A stretch of DNA of 64,000 nucleotides from Jiella endophytica (lineage in GTDB: Bacteria > Pseudomonadota > Alphaproteobacteria > Rhizobiales > Rhizobiaceae). Positions 51,413 to 61,062 of the stretch are shown one piece after another. Location: assembly GCF_004519335.1 (NCBI RefSeq), contig NZ_SOZD01000002.1, positions 310,001 through 374,000 of the forward strand, read 5' to 3'. The notes below the pieces were generated by a model, which worked only from the letters and a program-made list of their open reading frames with translations, searched no databases and had not been told where the DNA came from. The number at the start of each line of letters is the position of its first letter. The stretch's first letter is position 1. The position numbers and the translations under genes were made by a program.

Positions 51413-51671
51413 CGTCGGTCTTGTCTCCTCCCATTGTTTTCCGCAGGTCGTTCGCACCGCCGGATCGTCACGGATCCGAATGGTTTCGATCGCCTGCGTT
51501 TCGGGTCGCGACAATCAGCGATCGATGTGGGAAAATCAATCGCGGCCCATCGCTTGCGCCGCTTGCCGCCTTTTCACTAATAAGGCGGCAGGCGGCAGGC
51601 GGCATGGCCGCCGCTTCACTGGTGCGAACAAGGCTTGGCGACGACGAAACGCCTGCCGCAAGGGAGAGACG

Positions 51672-53558
51672 ATGCTCGAGACGATGCGCCGAAGCGTGTC
51701 CGGCTGGACGGCGAAGATCCTTCTCGGCCTTCTGGTGCTGAGCTTCGCGATCTGGGGTATCGGCACCTCCTTCACCGGCGGCCTGTCGCGTACGGTGATT
51801 TCCGCCGGCGATACCGAGGTGACGCCGTCCGAATACGCCTTTGCCTATTCCCAGGCGATCAATCGCATCTCCCGCCAGATCGGCCGCCAGATCACCTCCC
51901 AGGAAGCCGCCACCTACGGCGTCGACCAGGGCGTGACCAGCCAGCTGATCGCCGGCGCGGTGCTCGACGAGCAGAGCCGCAATCTCGGCCTCGGCGTCTC
52001 CGACGAGCGGCTGGCGCGGGTGATCGCCGAGGATCCGACCTTCCGCGACGCCAACGGCAACTTCTCCCGCTCGAACTTCCGCTCGATCCTCGCCAATGCC
52101 GGGATCAACGAGAGCGACTATGTCGCGCAGCAGATGAACGTCGCCCGGCGCGGCCAGCTGATCGATGCCGTCGCGCGGGATGCCGGCACGCCTGAGGTCT
52201 TCCTCACCGCCCTCGGCCTCTACAACGGCGAGCGGCGCAGCATCGACTATGTCAGCCTGTCGGCGCCCGATGCTTCGAGCATCGCCGATCCGACCGACGA
52301 GCAGCTGTCGAGCTATTTCGACCAGAACAAGGCCCGCTACGCCGCGCCGGAATTCCGCTCCATCGCCTTTGCCGAGGTGACGCCGCAGGCACTCGCCGAC
52401 GAGAAATCGGTGACCGACGCCGAGGTGAAGGCCGACTACGAGGCCCGCAAGCAGACCTATTCGACCCCCGAGCGCCGCGACGTCCAGCAGATCGTCTTTT
52501 CCGACAAGGAAGCCGCGGAAGCGGCCAAGGCGAAGCTCGACTCAGGGACAGGCTTCGAGGAAGTCGCCAAGGAGGCCGGCCGCTCCCCCGCAGACATCGC
52601 GCTCGGCACCGTCAGCAAGGCGGCGATCCCGGATCAGAAGATCGCCGACGCGGCATTCTCGCTGAAGGAAGGCGATGTCTCGGCCATCGTCGACGGTGTC
52701 TTCGGCCCGGTGATCCTGAGGGTCACCCGCATCGAGCCGGAAAGCGTCAAGCCGCTCGCCGAGGTCGAGGGCGAGATCCGCAAGGCGCTGGCCCTGTCGA
52801 AGGCGGCCGACGCAGTCGACGCGGCCTATACCGCCTATGAGGATGCCAGAGGCGGCGGCGCGACCTTCGACGAGGCGGCCAAGCAGGCGGCGATCCCGGT
52901 CAAGACCGTCAAGGCCGTCGACCGCAACGGCAACGGCCCCGACGGCAAGCCGGTCGACCTGCCGCAGAAGTCCGATCTTCTCGCCGCTGCCTTCGACAGC
53001 GAGCCCGGCGTCGACGCCCTGCCCGTCAATGTCGATCCGAACGGCTACGTCTTCTACGATGTCGCCAGCATCGACCCGGCCCATGACCGGCCGCTCGACG
53101 AAGTGCGCGATGAGGTCGTCGCGGACTGGAAGAAGGAGCGGGCGAACGAGCAGCTCGACGAGCAGGCAAAGAAGCTCGCCAAGGAAGTCGAGGATGGCAA
53201 GAGCATTGCCGACATCGCGAAGGAAGCGGGCGTCGAGCCGCAAAAGGCGAGCGCCATCACCCGCCAGTCCGGCGCGGCGCAGCTCGGGCGATCGGGCGTC
53301 GAGGCCGCCTTCGCCGGCCCCTTCGGCGCAGTCGAGACCTCGCCCGGCCCCGCGCCCGACACGCGGCTGGTGCTGAAGGTCGCCGAGATCGCGCCGCCGG
53401 CAGACCCTGCCGCCAATGTCAGCGCCCAGCAGCGCAGGCAGATGGCCGGCATGCTCGAAAACGACCTCTACGAGAGCTACGTCACCCTGCTCCAGAACGA
53501 ATATCCGGTCAGGATCAATCCCGGTGCCATGGAGCAGGCGAAGGCCATGGTCCGATGA
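51672..53558 (+). CDS. ppiD: Peptidyl-prolyl isomerase, PpiD/SurA-like
   Basis: Membrane-anchored periplasmic chaperone of 628 residues. One N-terminal helix ([19 protein letters not shown]) is followed by a SurA_N-like region with [36 protein letters not shown], then a parvulin-like domain at about residues 230-365 ([24 protein letters not shown]...), and a long helical C-terminus. PpiD assists outer-membrane protein folding at the Sec translocon. GGGAGAGACG precedes the ATG at 51672. Its stop overlaps the trpD start (ATGA), a Rhizobiales arrangement. Confidence 0.9.
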   Translation: MLETMRRSVSGWTAKILLGLLVLSFAIWGIGTSFTGGLSRTVISAGDTEVTPSEYAFAYSQAINRISRQIGRQITSQEAATYGVDQGVTSQLIAGAVLDEQSRNLGLGVSDERLARVIAEDPTFRDANGNFSRSNFRSILANAGINESDYVAQQMNVARRGQLIDAVARDAGTPEVFLTALGLYNGERRSIDYVSLSAPDASSIADPTDEQLSSYFDQNKARYAAPEFRSIAFAEVTPQALADEKSVTDAEVKADYEARKQTYSTPERRDVQQIVFSDKEAAEAAKAKLDSGTGFEEVAKEAGRSPADIALGTVSKAAIPDQKIADAAFSLKEGDVSAIVDGVFGPVILRVTRIEPESVKPLAEVEGEIRKALALSKAADAVDAAYTAYEDARGGGATFDEAAKQAAIPVKTVKAVDRNGNGPDGKPVDLPQKSDLLAAAFDSEPGVDALPVNVDPNGYVFYDVASIDPAHDRPLDEVRDEVVADWKKERANEQLDEQAKKLAKEVEDGKSIADIAKEAGVEPQKASAITRQSGAAQLGRSGVEAAFAGPFGAVETSPGPAPDTRLVLKVAEIAPPADPAANVSAQQRRQMAGMLENDLYESYVTLLQNEYPVRINPGAMEQAKAMVR

Positions 53559-54586
53559 GCCAGACGCTGAAGCCCTTTCTCGCCAAGGTGGCCGACGGCC
53601 GATCGCTGACACGCGAGGAGGCCACCGCGGCCTTCCAGGTGATGATGAGCGGCGAGGCGACGCCGTCGCAGATCGGCGGCCTGTTGATGGCGCTGAGGGT
53701 TCGCGGCGAGAGCGTCGACGAGATCACCGGCGCGGTATCGGTGATGCGGGCCAACATGGCGCGCGTCACCGCCCCCGAGGGCGCCGTCGACATCGTCGGC
53801 ACCGGCGGCGACCATGCCGGCACCTACAACATCTCCACCTGCTCCGCCTTCGTCCTGGCGGGCTGCGGCCTCGTGGTCGCCAAGCACGGCAACCGCGCGC
53901 TCTCCTCCAAATCCGGCGCCGCCGATGTTTTGACCGCGCTCGGCATCGACGTCGAGCTGAAGCCGGAGCAGATCGGCCGGGCGATTGCCGAGGCCGGCCT
54001 CGGCTTCATGTTCGCCCCCACCCACCACGCGGCGATGCGCTTCGTCGGCCCGAGCCGGGTCGAGCTCGGCACACGCACGGTGTTCAACATTCTCGGGCCG
54101 CTGGCCAATCCCGCCAGCGTTTCGAAGCTGCTGGTCGGCGTCTTCTCGCCGCAGTGGCTGCGGCCGATCGCCGAGACGCTGCTGGCGCTCGGCACCGAGG
54201 CAGCCTGGGTCGTCCATGGCGACGGCCTCGACGAGATGACGGTTACCGGCACGACTCATGTCGTGCAGCTGAAGGACGGCGTCATCAGCGAATTCAGCCT
54301 CGACCCGGAAGAGGTGCGGCTGAGGCGCTGGACGCTCCCCGATCTGAAGGGCGGCGACGGCGCCTACAACGCCGCGGCGCTGAAATCCGTCCTCGAAGGC
54401 GAGCCCGGTGCCTATCGCGACACGGTGCTCCTCAACGCCGCCGGGGCGCTTGTCATGGCGGGCGCCGCGCCCGATCTGTCCGACGGTATCGCAATGGCCG
54501 CCGAGGCGATCGACACCGGCCGTGCGAGGCATGCGCTGGAGCGTCTCGCCGCAACGACGCAGGCGCTCGGCAAGGAAAATCGATGA
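53555..54586 (+). CDS. trpD: Anthranilate phosphoribosyltransferase
   Basis: Protein of 343 residues adding PRPP to anthranilate in tryptophan synthesis. Motifs: [47 protein letters not shown] (pyrophosphate loop), [17 protein letters not shown], and [37 protein letters not shown]. It is full length, with four-base overlaps on both sides (ppiD and trpC). The anthranilate synthase genes trpE and trpG are not in the window. Confidence 0.97.
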   Translation: MSQTLKPFLAKVADGRSLTREEATAAFQVMMSGEATPSQIGGLLMALRVRGESVDEITGAVSVMRANMARVTAPEGAVDIVGTGGDHAGTYNISTCSAFVLAGCGLVVAKHGNRALSSKSGAADVLTALGIDVELKPEQIGRAIAEAGLGFMFAPTHHAAMRFVGPSRVELGTRTVFNILGPLANPASVSKLLVGVFSPQWLRPIAETLLALGTEAAWVVHGDGLDEMTVTGTTHVVQLKDGVISEFSLDPEEVRLRRWTLPDLKGGDGAYNAAALKSVLEGEPGAYRDTVLLNAAGALVMAGAAPDLSDGIAMAAEAIDTGRARHALERLAATTQALGKENR

Positions 54587-55410
54587 CCGACATTCTCGCC
54601 CGTATCCGCGAATACAAGCTCGAGGAGATCGCCGCCGCCAAGACGAAGCGGTCGCTCGCGGATCTCGAGGCGATGATCGGCGATACCGACCACCCCCGCG
54701 GCTTCCTGCCTGCCATCGAGACGAAGCTCGCTTCCGGGGGCCTCGCGCTGGTCGCCGAGATCAAGAAGGCGAGCCCGTCGAAGGGCCTGATCCGCGAGGA
54801 TTTCGATCCGCCGAGCCTTGCCGCGGCCTATGAGGCCGGCGGCGCCACCTGTCTCTCCGTCCTCACCGACACGCCGTCCTTCAAGGGCCGGCCGGAATTT
54901 CTCACCGCGGCGCGGGCGGCGACCCGGCTGCCGGCGCTGCGCAAGGACTTCCTCTACGATCCCTACCAGGTTGCCGAGGCGCGGGCGTGGGGCGCCGATG
55001 CGATCCTCGTCATCATGGCGGCGGTCAGCGACGACGTCGCGCTGGCGCTCGAAGAGGCGGCCGACCGTTACGGCCTCGACGTGCTCGTCGAGGTCCATGA
55101 CGAGGCCGAGACGGAGCGGGCGCTCACCCTCTCCTCCCGCCTCATCGGCATCAACAATCGCAACCTGAAGACCTTCGAGACCAGCCTCGACACCGCCGAG
55201 CGGCTGGCGAGCCTCGTCCCGGACGACAGGATCGTCGTCGGCGAGAGCGGCATCTTCACCCATGCCGACTGCCTCGAACTCGCCGATCACGGCATCCGCA
55301 CCTTCCTCGTCGGCGAGAGCCTGATGCGCCAAGCCGACGTTACGGCCGCGACACGCGTCCTCCTCGGCAGCCCGCGCGAAGGGGTGAGCCTGACCGGAGC
55401 CGGCGGATGA
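54583..55410 (+). CDS. trpC: Indole-3-glycerol phosphate synthase
   Basis: TIM-barrel enzyme of 275 residues catalysing ring closure in tryptophan synthesis. It starts [20 protein letters not shown] and has [66 protein letters not shown], and [21 protein letters not shown] with ESGI near the end, the catalytic Lys and Glu residues. It is not fused to trpF. Four-base overlaps join it to trpD and moaC. Confidence 0.97.
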   Translation: MTDILARIREYKLEEIAAAKTKRSLADLEAMIGDTDHPRGFLPAIETKLASGGLALVAEIKKASPSKGLIREDFDPPSLAAAYEAGGATCLSVLTDTPSFKGRPEFLTAARAATRLPALRKDFLYDPYQVAEARAWGADAILVIMAAVSDDVALALEEAADRYGLDVLVEVHDEAETERALTLSSRLIGINNRNLKTFETSLDTAERLASLVPDDRIVVGESGIFTHADCLELADHGIRTFLVGESLMRQADVTAATRVLLGSPREGVSLTGAGG

Positions 55411-55916
55411 GCGGCGGCGATCCAGGCGGCGCACGCCTCACCCACATCGATCAGAGCGGCAAGGCGGCGATGGTCGATGTTGGCGACAAGGCCGAGACCG
55501 AGCGCCTCGCCGAAGCCGAGGGCCTGGTGCGGATGAAGCCGGAGACGCTGGCACTGATCGAAGCCGGCGAGGCCAAGAAGGGCGACGTCGTCGGCGTCGC
55601 GCGGATCGCCGGCATCATGGCCGCCAAGCGCACTCACGAGCTGATCCCCCTCTGCCACGCACTGCTGCTTTCCAAGATCGGCGTCGAGATCGAACCGGAG
55701 CCGGCCCTGCCAGGGCTGCGCGTCACCGCGACGGCGAAGCTCGCCGGTCGCACCGGCGTCGAGATGGAGGCGCTCACCGCCGTCTCCGTCGCCTGCCTCA
55801 CCATCTATGACATGGCGAAGGCCGTGGACCGGACGATGGAGATCACCGGCATCCGCCTTCTCGCCAAATCCGGCGGCCGCTCCGGCGATTTCCGGGCGGA
55901 GGTCTCCCGAAAATGA
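55407..55916 (+). CDS. moaC: Cyclic pyranopterin monophosphate synthase
   Basis: Molybdenum-cofactor enzyme of 169 residues, rearranging the MoaA product to cPMP. Motifs: [58 protein letters not shown], and [27 protein letters not shown], including the conserved MeALTA and KA(V/L)D residues. Co-translated with trpC and moeA through ATGA overlaps, a Rhizobiales-typical join of tryptophan and molybdopterin genes. Confidence 0.97.
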   Translation: MSGGDPGGARLTHIDQSGKAAMVDVGDKAETERLAEAEGLVRMKPETLALIEAGEAKKGDVVGVARIAGIMAAKRTHELIPLCHALLLSKIGVEIEPEPALPGLRVTATAKLAGRTGVEMEALTAVSVACLTIYDMAKAVDRTMEITGIRLLAKSGGRSGDFRAEVSRK

Positions 55917-57124
55917 GCCTGATCCCGGTCGAGGACGCCCAGTCGCGGCTCGTCGCTGCGGCAACGCCGATCCGCCGCACCGTCTCGGTCCCCTTGCGGG
56001 AAGCGGCCGGCCGGGTGCTGGCCGAGGATGTTGTGGCGACGCGCACCCAGCCGGGCTTCGACGCCTCGGCGATGGACGGCTACGCGCTGCGGGCAGAGGA
56101 TGCCGCGGCGCCGTTCCGCCCTCTCGCGGTGATCGGCGAATCGGCCGCCGGCAGAGCCTTTGCCGGCCGAATCGGCCCCGGCGAGGCGGTGCGGATCTTC
56201 ACCGGCGCGCCGCTGCCGGAGGGCGCCGACGCGGTGCTCATCCAGGAAGACGCAACGCGCATCGACGACGGGTCGCTGCTGCCGACAGAGGCGGTCGGCG
56301 CAGGCCAGCACGTTCGCCCGGCGGGGGTCGACTTTGCCGCCGGCCAGACGCTGCTTACCGCCGGAACGCTGCTGACGCCGGGCAGCGTCGCCCTTGCGGC
56401 GAGTGGCGGCCATCCGTTTCTCACCGTCATCGACCGGCCGAAGGTGGCGGTGCTCGCCACCGGCGACGAGCTCGTTCCGCCGGGCGCAGAGGTCGGCCCT
56501 TCGCAGATCGTCGCCTCCAACAGCTACGGCGTCGCCGCGCTGGTCGAGGCGGCAGGCGGCACGGTGATCGACTGTGGCATCGCGCCGGACCGCGAAGACG
56601 AGATCGCCGGCCATCTCGACCGGGCGCTCGCCGAGGGCTGCGACTGCTTCGTGACGATCGGCGGCGCCTCGGTCGGCGACCACGACCTGATCGGCAAGGT
56701 GTTCGAGAAGAGCCGGGTCGAGATCGCTTTCCTCAAGGTGGCGATGCGGCCCGGAAAGCCGCTGATGGCAGGGCGCATCGGCGACATGCGGCTGGTCGGC
56801 CTGCCAGGCAATCCGGCTTCCTCGATGGTCGCCGCGACGCTGTTCCTCGGCCCCCTGGTGCGGCGGCTCGCGGGCCTGCCGGACCGGCCGCTCACCCGGC
56901 CGGCGATCCTCGGCGCGGACGTTCCCGAAAACGGCATGCGCGCCGATTTCATGCGTTCGACCGCGCGTCTCGACGAGGGTGGCTCGACCGTCGCGACGCC
57001 CTTGTCGCGCCAGGATTCGTCGCTCCTCTCGATCTATGCTGCCGCCGACGTCCTGGTGATGCGCCCGCCCCACGCCCCGGCGGCTTCCGCAGGGTGCCCC
57101 TGCCTCGTCGTCGATCTCGCCTGA
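55913..57124 (+). CDS. moeA: Molybdopterin molybdenumtransferase
   Basis: Protein of 403 residues inserting molybdate into adenylated molybdopterin. It has [97 protein letters not shown] and [25 protein letters not shown], all four MoeA domains in order. In many Rhizobiales lexA follows moeA; here it does not, and a 438-bp gap leads to an unrelated regulator gene. Confidence 0.97.
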   Translation: MSLIPVEDAQSRLVAAATPIRRTVSVPLREAAGRVLAEDVVATRTQPGFDASAMDGYALRAEDAAAPFRPLAVIGESAAGRAFAGRIGPGEAVRIFTGAPLPEGADAVLIQEDATRIDDGSLLPTEAVGAGQHVRPAGVDFAAGQTLLTAGTLLTPGSVALAASGGHPFLTVIDRPKVAVLATGDELVPPGAEVGPSQIVASNSYGVAALVEAAGGTVIDCGIAPDREDEIAGHLDRALAEGCDCFVTIGGASVGDHDLIGKVFEKSRVEIAFLKVAMRPGKPLMAGRIGDMRLVGLPGNPASSMVAATLFLGPLVRRLAGLPDRPLTRPAILGADVPENGMRADFMRSTARLDEGGSTVATPLSRQDSSLLSIYAAADVLVMRPPHAPAASAGCPCLVVDLA

Positions 57125-57562
57125 GGCAGGTCTGGAGGGGTCTGCGCAATTTGAGCGGCAGGCCGGTGTCCCGGCAGCGAGCGTCCAGCGGGCCGCACTC
57201 GGGCCGACCCGGTGAAGCCGTCGCCCGCCGCCACACGGCCGTCGACGTTGTCTCGTCAGGAAGGACAGCGCGCACTGGCTGTGAGGCGCGACTGTGCGCA
57301 GACGCAGCCGCTCTCGGCTCATCGACCGGGCAAGTCCCGCAGGACGAAGGGCCCATGCATCTCCGATAATAACTTACTGAGCAAATACCTGCGGCCATCG
57401 ATGAAATTCTGAATGGTCATTGCCAAGGCGTGACCAACGTCACAGTCGTCGGCGATCCACCATGGTCTAAGCGAGGGAGGCGGCGCTGCCGTTTTGCGAA
57501 TGTTTGTGTAAAACCTTGCTGGCAGCGCCATCGGCAGCTGCGTACGATCGGAGTCCGACGAG
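57125..57562. other. Intergenic region upstream of regulator-hydrolase gene
   Basis: No gene is supported in this 438-bp stretch. Its second half (about 57365-57545) is clearly less GC-rich than its surroundings and likely carries the promoter of the next gene. It includes GTGAC-CAAC-GTCAC at 57430-57443, a perfect 5+4+5 palindrome 120 bases before the ATG, a possible operator. Confidence 0.5.
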
Positions 57563-59170
57563 ATGGATGGGAGCCATATTGTGCAGCCGGAACTAGAGAT
57601 CTCGCTGCTCGGGGAGCCGCGTGTGTTCTCGAATGGCGTTCTCGTTCCGCTGCCGACATCCCGCAAGACCCGAGCCCTCCTCGCTTATCTCGTGAGGACG
57701 CGGCGCACGCATCGGCGCGATCGGCTCTGCACCATGTTCTGGAACATCCCAGACGATCCGAAGGCCTCACTGCGCTGGTCGCTCAGCAAGCTGCGCCGGG
57801 TGCTGAACACGCCGGACCACATGCGGATCAGCGCCGATCGCGAACGTGTCCGCTACGATGGCCGCGGCTCCGTCCTCGACATCGACGCCATCCAGACCGC
57901 GCTGCGCGTTTCCGGGCCGTCGCTGCAGGTCGAGGATCTGGAACAGATGGCGCGCCGCCTCGACGGCGTCTTCCTCGACGGGCTCGACGGCGCCGGCGAC
58001 GAAGGCTTCGAGTGCTGGCTGGAGGCCGAGCGAGACGACGCACGGGCGATGCGCGTCACCGTGCTGCGGCAACTCGTCTCCCACCCCGATATCTCCCAGG
58101 CGACCGCGGAAAAGTGGTTGCGCTTCTGGCGCGGCATCGATCCTGACGGCGCCGACGCCCATATGGAGACCGTCGCCGCAGACGCCCAGGGTCTCCGCGA
58201 CCGGGTTCCGGGCCTCGACCTCCTGATGGCGCGACGAAGCACCAGCGTAACGGTGGTCGAGCCCGTCACCGACGCTGCGGCGAAACCGGCGCCAGCGCCG
58301 GCCAGGGAGCATCACCCGCGGCGCCAGCAGCAGCGCATCGGCTTCTGCGCCGCGCGGGACGGAACCAAGATCGCCTATGCGACCGTCGGCTCCGGTGCGC
58401 CGATCCTGAGGGCGGGCAACTGGTTCAACCATCTGGAACTCGACCGCGAGAGCCCGATCTGGGGCCGCGCCTTCAGCAAGCTGGCGCAGCGCCGCACCCT
58501 GGTGCGCTACGACGAGCGCGGCTGCGGCCTGTCCGACTGGGACGTCGCCAAGCTCAGCCTGGAGACCTTCGTCGAGGATCTGACCACCGTCGCCGACAAG
58601 CTGGGGCTTGAGCGCTTTCCGCTGATCGGCCTTTCCCATGGCTGTGCGGTGGCGATCGAATATGCCGTGCGCAATCCCGAGCGGGTGTCCGGCCTCGTCC
58701 TGATCGGCGGCTTTGCTGCCGGCTGGCACCATGCCGCCTGCTCGGAGGAAAGAGCGCGGCGCGAGGCCGTCCGCCGTTTAACCGAGGTCGGCTGGGCGTC
58801 CGACAATCCGGCCTATCGCCACATCTTTTCGCTGACCTTCATGCCGGATGCGAACACCGATGTTCTCACCTGGTTCGACGAATATCAGCTGCAGGCAACT
58901 TCGGCGCGGAACGCCGCAAGGTTTCAGGACGCCTTCGGCAACATCGACGTGCGGCAAAAGCTTGCCGCGGTCACCGCGCCTACCGTCGTCCTGCATTCCA
59001 AATACGACCAGCGGGTTCCAATCGCCCAGGGCCTGGAGCTGGCGCGGGAGATTCCCAACGCCCATTTCGTCCCGCTGGAAAGCCGCAACCACATCCTCGT
59101 CGAGGACGAGCCGGCATGGGACGTCTGCTCCAGCGCGATCAACGCCTTCCTTTCGGAACACGGCATCTGA
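57563..59170 (+). CDS. SARP/BTAD-like DNA-binding domain fused to alpha/beta hydrolase
   Basis: Protein of 535 residues with two parts. Residues ~10-100 look like the OmpR/SARP-type winged helix (LEISLLGEPRVFSNGVLVPLPTSRKTRALLAYLVR...LRWSLSKLRRVLN), followed by a BTAD-like helical region to ~225. After a linker rich in Ala and Pro, residues ~265-535 are an alpha/beta hydrolase: YDERGCGLSDW, nucleophile elbow GLSHG with Ser358, Asp482 in SKYDQRVP and His510 in SRNHILVED. The triad is complete, so it may hydrolyse or bind a ligand that controls DNA binding. No operon partner is adjacent. The hydrolase assignment is firm; the regulator part is a pattern match. Confidence 0.8.
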   Translation: MDGSHIVQPELEISLLGEPRVFSNGVLVPLPTSRKTRALLAYLVRTRRTHRRDRLCTMFWNIPDDPKASLRWSLSKLRRVLNTPDHMRISADRERVRYDGRGSVLDIDAIQTALRVSGPSLQVEDLEQMARRLDGVFLDGLDGAGDEGFECWLEAERDDARAMRVTVLRQLVSHPDISQATAEKWLRFWRGIDPDGADAHMETVAADAQGLRDRVPGLDLLMARRSTSVTVVEPVTDAAAKPAPAPAREHHPRRQQQRIGFCAARDGTKIAYATVGSGAPILRAGNWFNHLELDRESPIWGRAFSKLAQRRTLVRYDERGCGLSDWDVAKLSLETFVEDLTTVADKLGLERFPLIGLSHGCAVAIEYAVRNPERVSGLVLIGGFAAGWHHAACSEERARREAVRRLTEVGWASDNPAYRHIFSLTFMPDANTDVLTWFDEYQLQATSARNAARFQDAFGNIDVRQKLAAVTAPTVVLHSKYDQRVPIAQGLELAREIPNAHFVPLESRNHILVEDEPAWDVCSSAINAFLSEHGI

Positions 59171-59207
59171 GCGCGGGCTGGCCGGGCTGATGGCGGGCTG
59201 ACACGGC

Positions 59208-59300
59208 CGATCTGAAATCGGATCCGATTTTCGGATCAAACCATCGATTCAATGACTTGCAGCATCCTCGGCACGTCCCATCGAACGCGCTGAGGATGCC
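59208..59300 (+). repeat. Dispersed 95-bp intergenic repeat, copy 5 (diverged)
   Basis: Plus-strand copy after the regulator-hydrolase gene. The left part (CGATCTGAAATCGGATCCGA) and centre (ATCGATTCAATGACTTGCAG) match the family. The terminal hairpin has changed to GCATCCTCGGC...GCTGAGGATGC, with both arms altered so that pairing is kept. The rest of the 360-bp gap to the DsbA-like gene shows nothing else. Confidence 0.75.
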
Positions 59301-59530
59301 GGCGTTTTCGTCCGGCCGCGGCGAAAATACTGGCGAGGCGGCGTAACAGGCTGGTGCGACAAGGCGAAACCCGGCTTCGGGGGCCTTGCGCTCCCGCCTC
59401 GTCTTCGGGTCTTTCCGCCAGAGTCTGCATCTCCGGCTTCGTCGCAACACGCGGCAGCGATGATCCGACGGACAGGCACACTGCCCTCCCGGGCCGCTTG
59501 CGACCCGCCTGCCCTGACCGGAGTTCCCTC

Positions 59531-60160
59531 ATGTCCCGCACCGCGATCAACCGGCGCGTCTTTCTCGCCGGCGCCTCGGCCGCCTTCGGCCTTGCTGCCT
59601 CCGCGCCCGCCCATGCCGCCGGCATGCCGCCGGATCCGACGCCGCAACAGGTGTTCGAAGATCCGGGCGCGCCGCTCCTCGGCAATCCGAAGGGCGACGC
59701 CAATCTCGTCGAATATTTCGACTTCCAGTGCCCCTACTGCAAGAAGTCCTATCCCGAGGTCATGGCGCTCGTCCGCAAAGACGGAAACATCCGCTACATC
59801 ATGAAGGACTGGCCGATCTTCGGCGACGAATCGCTGCGCGCATCGCAGCTGACGCTGGCGGCCGGCAAGTACCGGCCGCAGGCGCTCGACGCCCTGATGA
59901 AGACCAAGGGCCGGCTGACGATGCAGATGATCGACGATACGCTGGCGAAAGCCGGCTTCGACGTCGCCGCCCTGAAGCGCAACTACCAGCGCAGCAAGGA
60001 CGAGATCGACGGGCTCCTCAAACGCAACTACGCCCAGGCGGACGGTTTCGGGTTCAGCGGAACGCCCGCTTTCGTCGCCGGGACCGTCCTCTTCCCGGGC
60101 GTGCCGCGGATGGAGGATGTGAAGGCGGCGCTCGCACAGGCGCGAGCCCGCAACGGCTGA
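59531..60160 (+). CDS. DsbA-family thiol-disulfide oxidoreductase
   Basis: Protein of 209 residues. The N-terminus INRRVFLAGASAAFGLAASA is a twin-arginine-like signal cleaved after AHA. The thioredoxin fold has YFDFQCPYCKKSYPE with Cys67 and Cys70 (CPYC) and the cis-proline loop GFGFSGTPAFVAGT. An inserted helical domain lies between. The pattern is that of Com1/DsbA-like proteins that oxidise or isomerise periplasmic disulfides. GGAG precedes the ATG at 59531. It converges with the SH3b gene, whose repeated cysteines could be a substrate. Confidence 0.9.
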   Translation: MSRTAINRRVFLAGASAAFGLAASAPAHAAGMPPDPTPQQVFEDPGAPLLGNPKGDANLVEYFDFQCPYCKKSYPEVMALVRKDGNIRYIMKDWPIFGDESLRASQLTLAAGKYRPQALDALMKTKGRLTMQMIDDTLAKAGFDVAALKRNYQRSKDEIDGLLKRNYAQADGFGFSGTPAFVAGTVLFPGVPRMEDVKAALAQARARNG

Positions 60161-60183
60161 CGCCCCGCCGAGAAGGCGGGGCG
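60161..60183. terminator. Hairpin between converging dsbA-like and SH3b genes
   Basis: CGCCCCGCC / GGCGGGGCG, nine-base perfect stem with a five-base loop, directly after the DsbA-like stop codon. There is no T-tract on either side, so it is a weak terminator candidate that could protect both 3' ends. Confidence 0.4.
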
Positions 60184-60189
60184 CTGCGG

Positions 60190-60864
60190 CTACCAGCGTA
60201 CGCCACCGACCCGGGTGCGGGTGCCGCCATTCGGGCCGACGATCCTGTGGCCGCCGACGCAGCCCCGCGGGCCGCAGGCATGACCACCCGTCACCGAGCC
60301 GCCGTTCGGACCCGTGACCCTGCCGCCGCCGGCGCAGCCGCGCGGGCCGCAGCCATGCGCTCCCGAGGCGGTGCCGCCGTGAGGTCCGGTGACCGTGCCG
60401 GCACAGCCGCGCGGACCGCACTGTCCATGGCCGTTGCCGCCGTGATGCGGCGGAGGCGGCGGCCCGTGCGGCGGCGGCGGTCCGTAGTGGCCGGGACCGT
60501 AGTGATACCAGCCGTAGCTGGTGTAGTAGCGGTCCCAATAGGCGGTGTTGAAGACGACGATCGGCAGTCCGACACGCGGCCCGACGACCACGGTGGTCCC
60601 GGAGACGACGGTGTTGAGATAGTGGGCCGAGACCCATCCGCGCCCGCCGGCATAGCTGGTGTCGCACCAGGAATAGTCGGCAAGACAGCCATAGGTGGTT
60701 ACCGGCGCACCGCGGGGCACGGTACGGATGACCGGGTAGCCGGTGCCGGGGCCGGCCCGCATGTTGACGTCCGCCGTGGCCACGGCCGAAGCTGCGGCCG
60801 AAGCAGCGCCCGGAGCGACGATGACGGCCGCCACCAGGGCCGCTGCACGCAATATGTTACGCAT
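60190..60864 (-). CDS. Exported SH3b-domain protein with Cys-Gly-Pro repeats
   Basis: Protein of 224 residues. A signal peptide (MRNILRAAALVAAVIVAPGA, cleavage after ASA) leads to a bacterial SH3 domain at about residues 30-85 (ATADVNMRAGPGTGYPVIRTVPRGAPVTTYGCLADYSWCDTSY...GWVSAHYL). Then comes a Tyr/His/Pro-rich linker and three C-terminal repeats of about 25 residues, each with CGPRGCxG followed by TGPxGG. The start at 60864 is chosen since GGGAGA lies six bases upstream; an ATG two codons earlier overlaps it. The SH3b part likely binds peptidoglycan. Confidence 0.8.
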   Translation of the reverse strand: MRNILRAAALVAAVIVAPGAASAAASAVATADVNMRAGPGTGYPVIRTVPRGAPVTTYGCLADYSWCDTSYAGGRGWVSAHYLNTVVSGTTVVVGPRVGLPIVVFNTAYWDRYYTSYGWYHYGPGHYGPPPPHGPPPPPHHGGNGHGQCGPRGCAGTVTGPHGGTASGAHGCGPRGCAGGGRVTGPNGGSVTGGHACGPRGCVGGHRIVGPNGGTRTRVGGVRW

Positions 60865-61062
60865 GAACATTCTCCCGAAGGGAACGAACGCTTCGGACCA
60901 GCATCCGGTGATGCATGGGGCCGCGACGTTCCAGATCGGCAACCGGTCTAGACTGGCGCCGTCTTCGGGGTTTGACCGCCGGGTCTTCGATGGTCGAGCT
61001 TTGTCACCGCTTGTAACAGCAGTCCTCCGCCCATCACACCGGGTGCCGACGCGCGATCCGCG

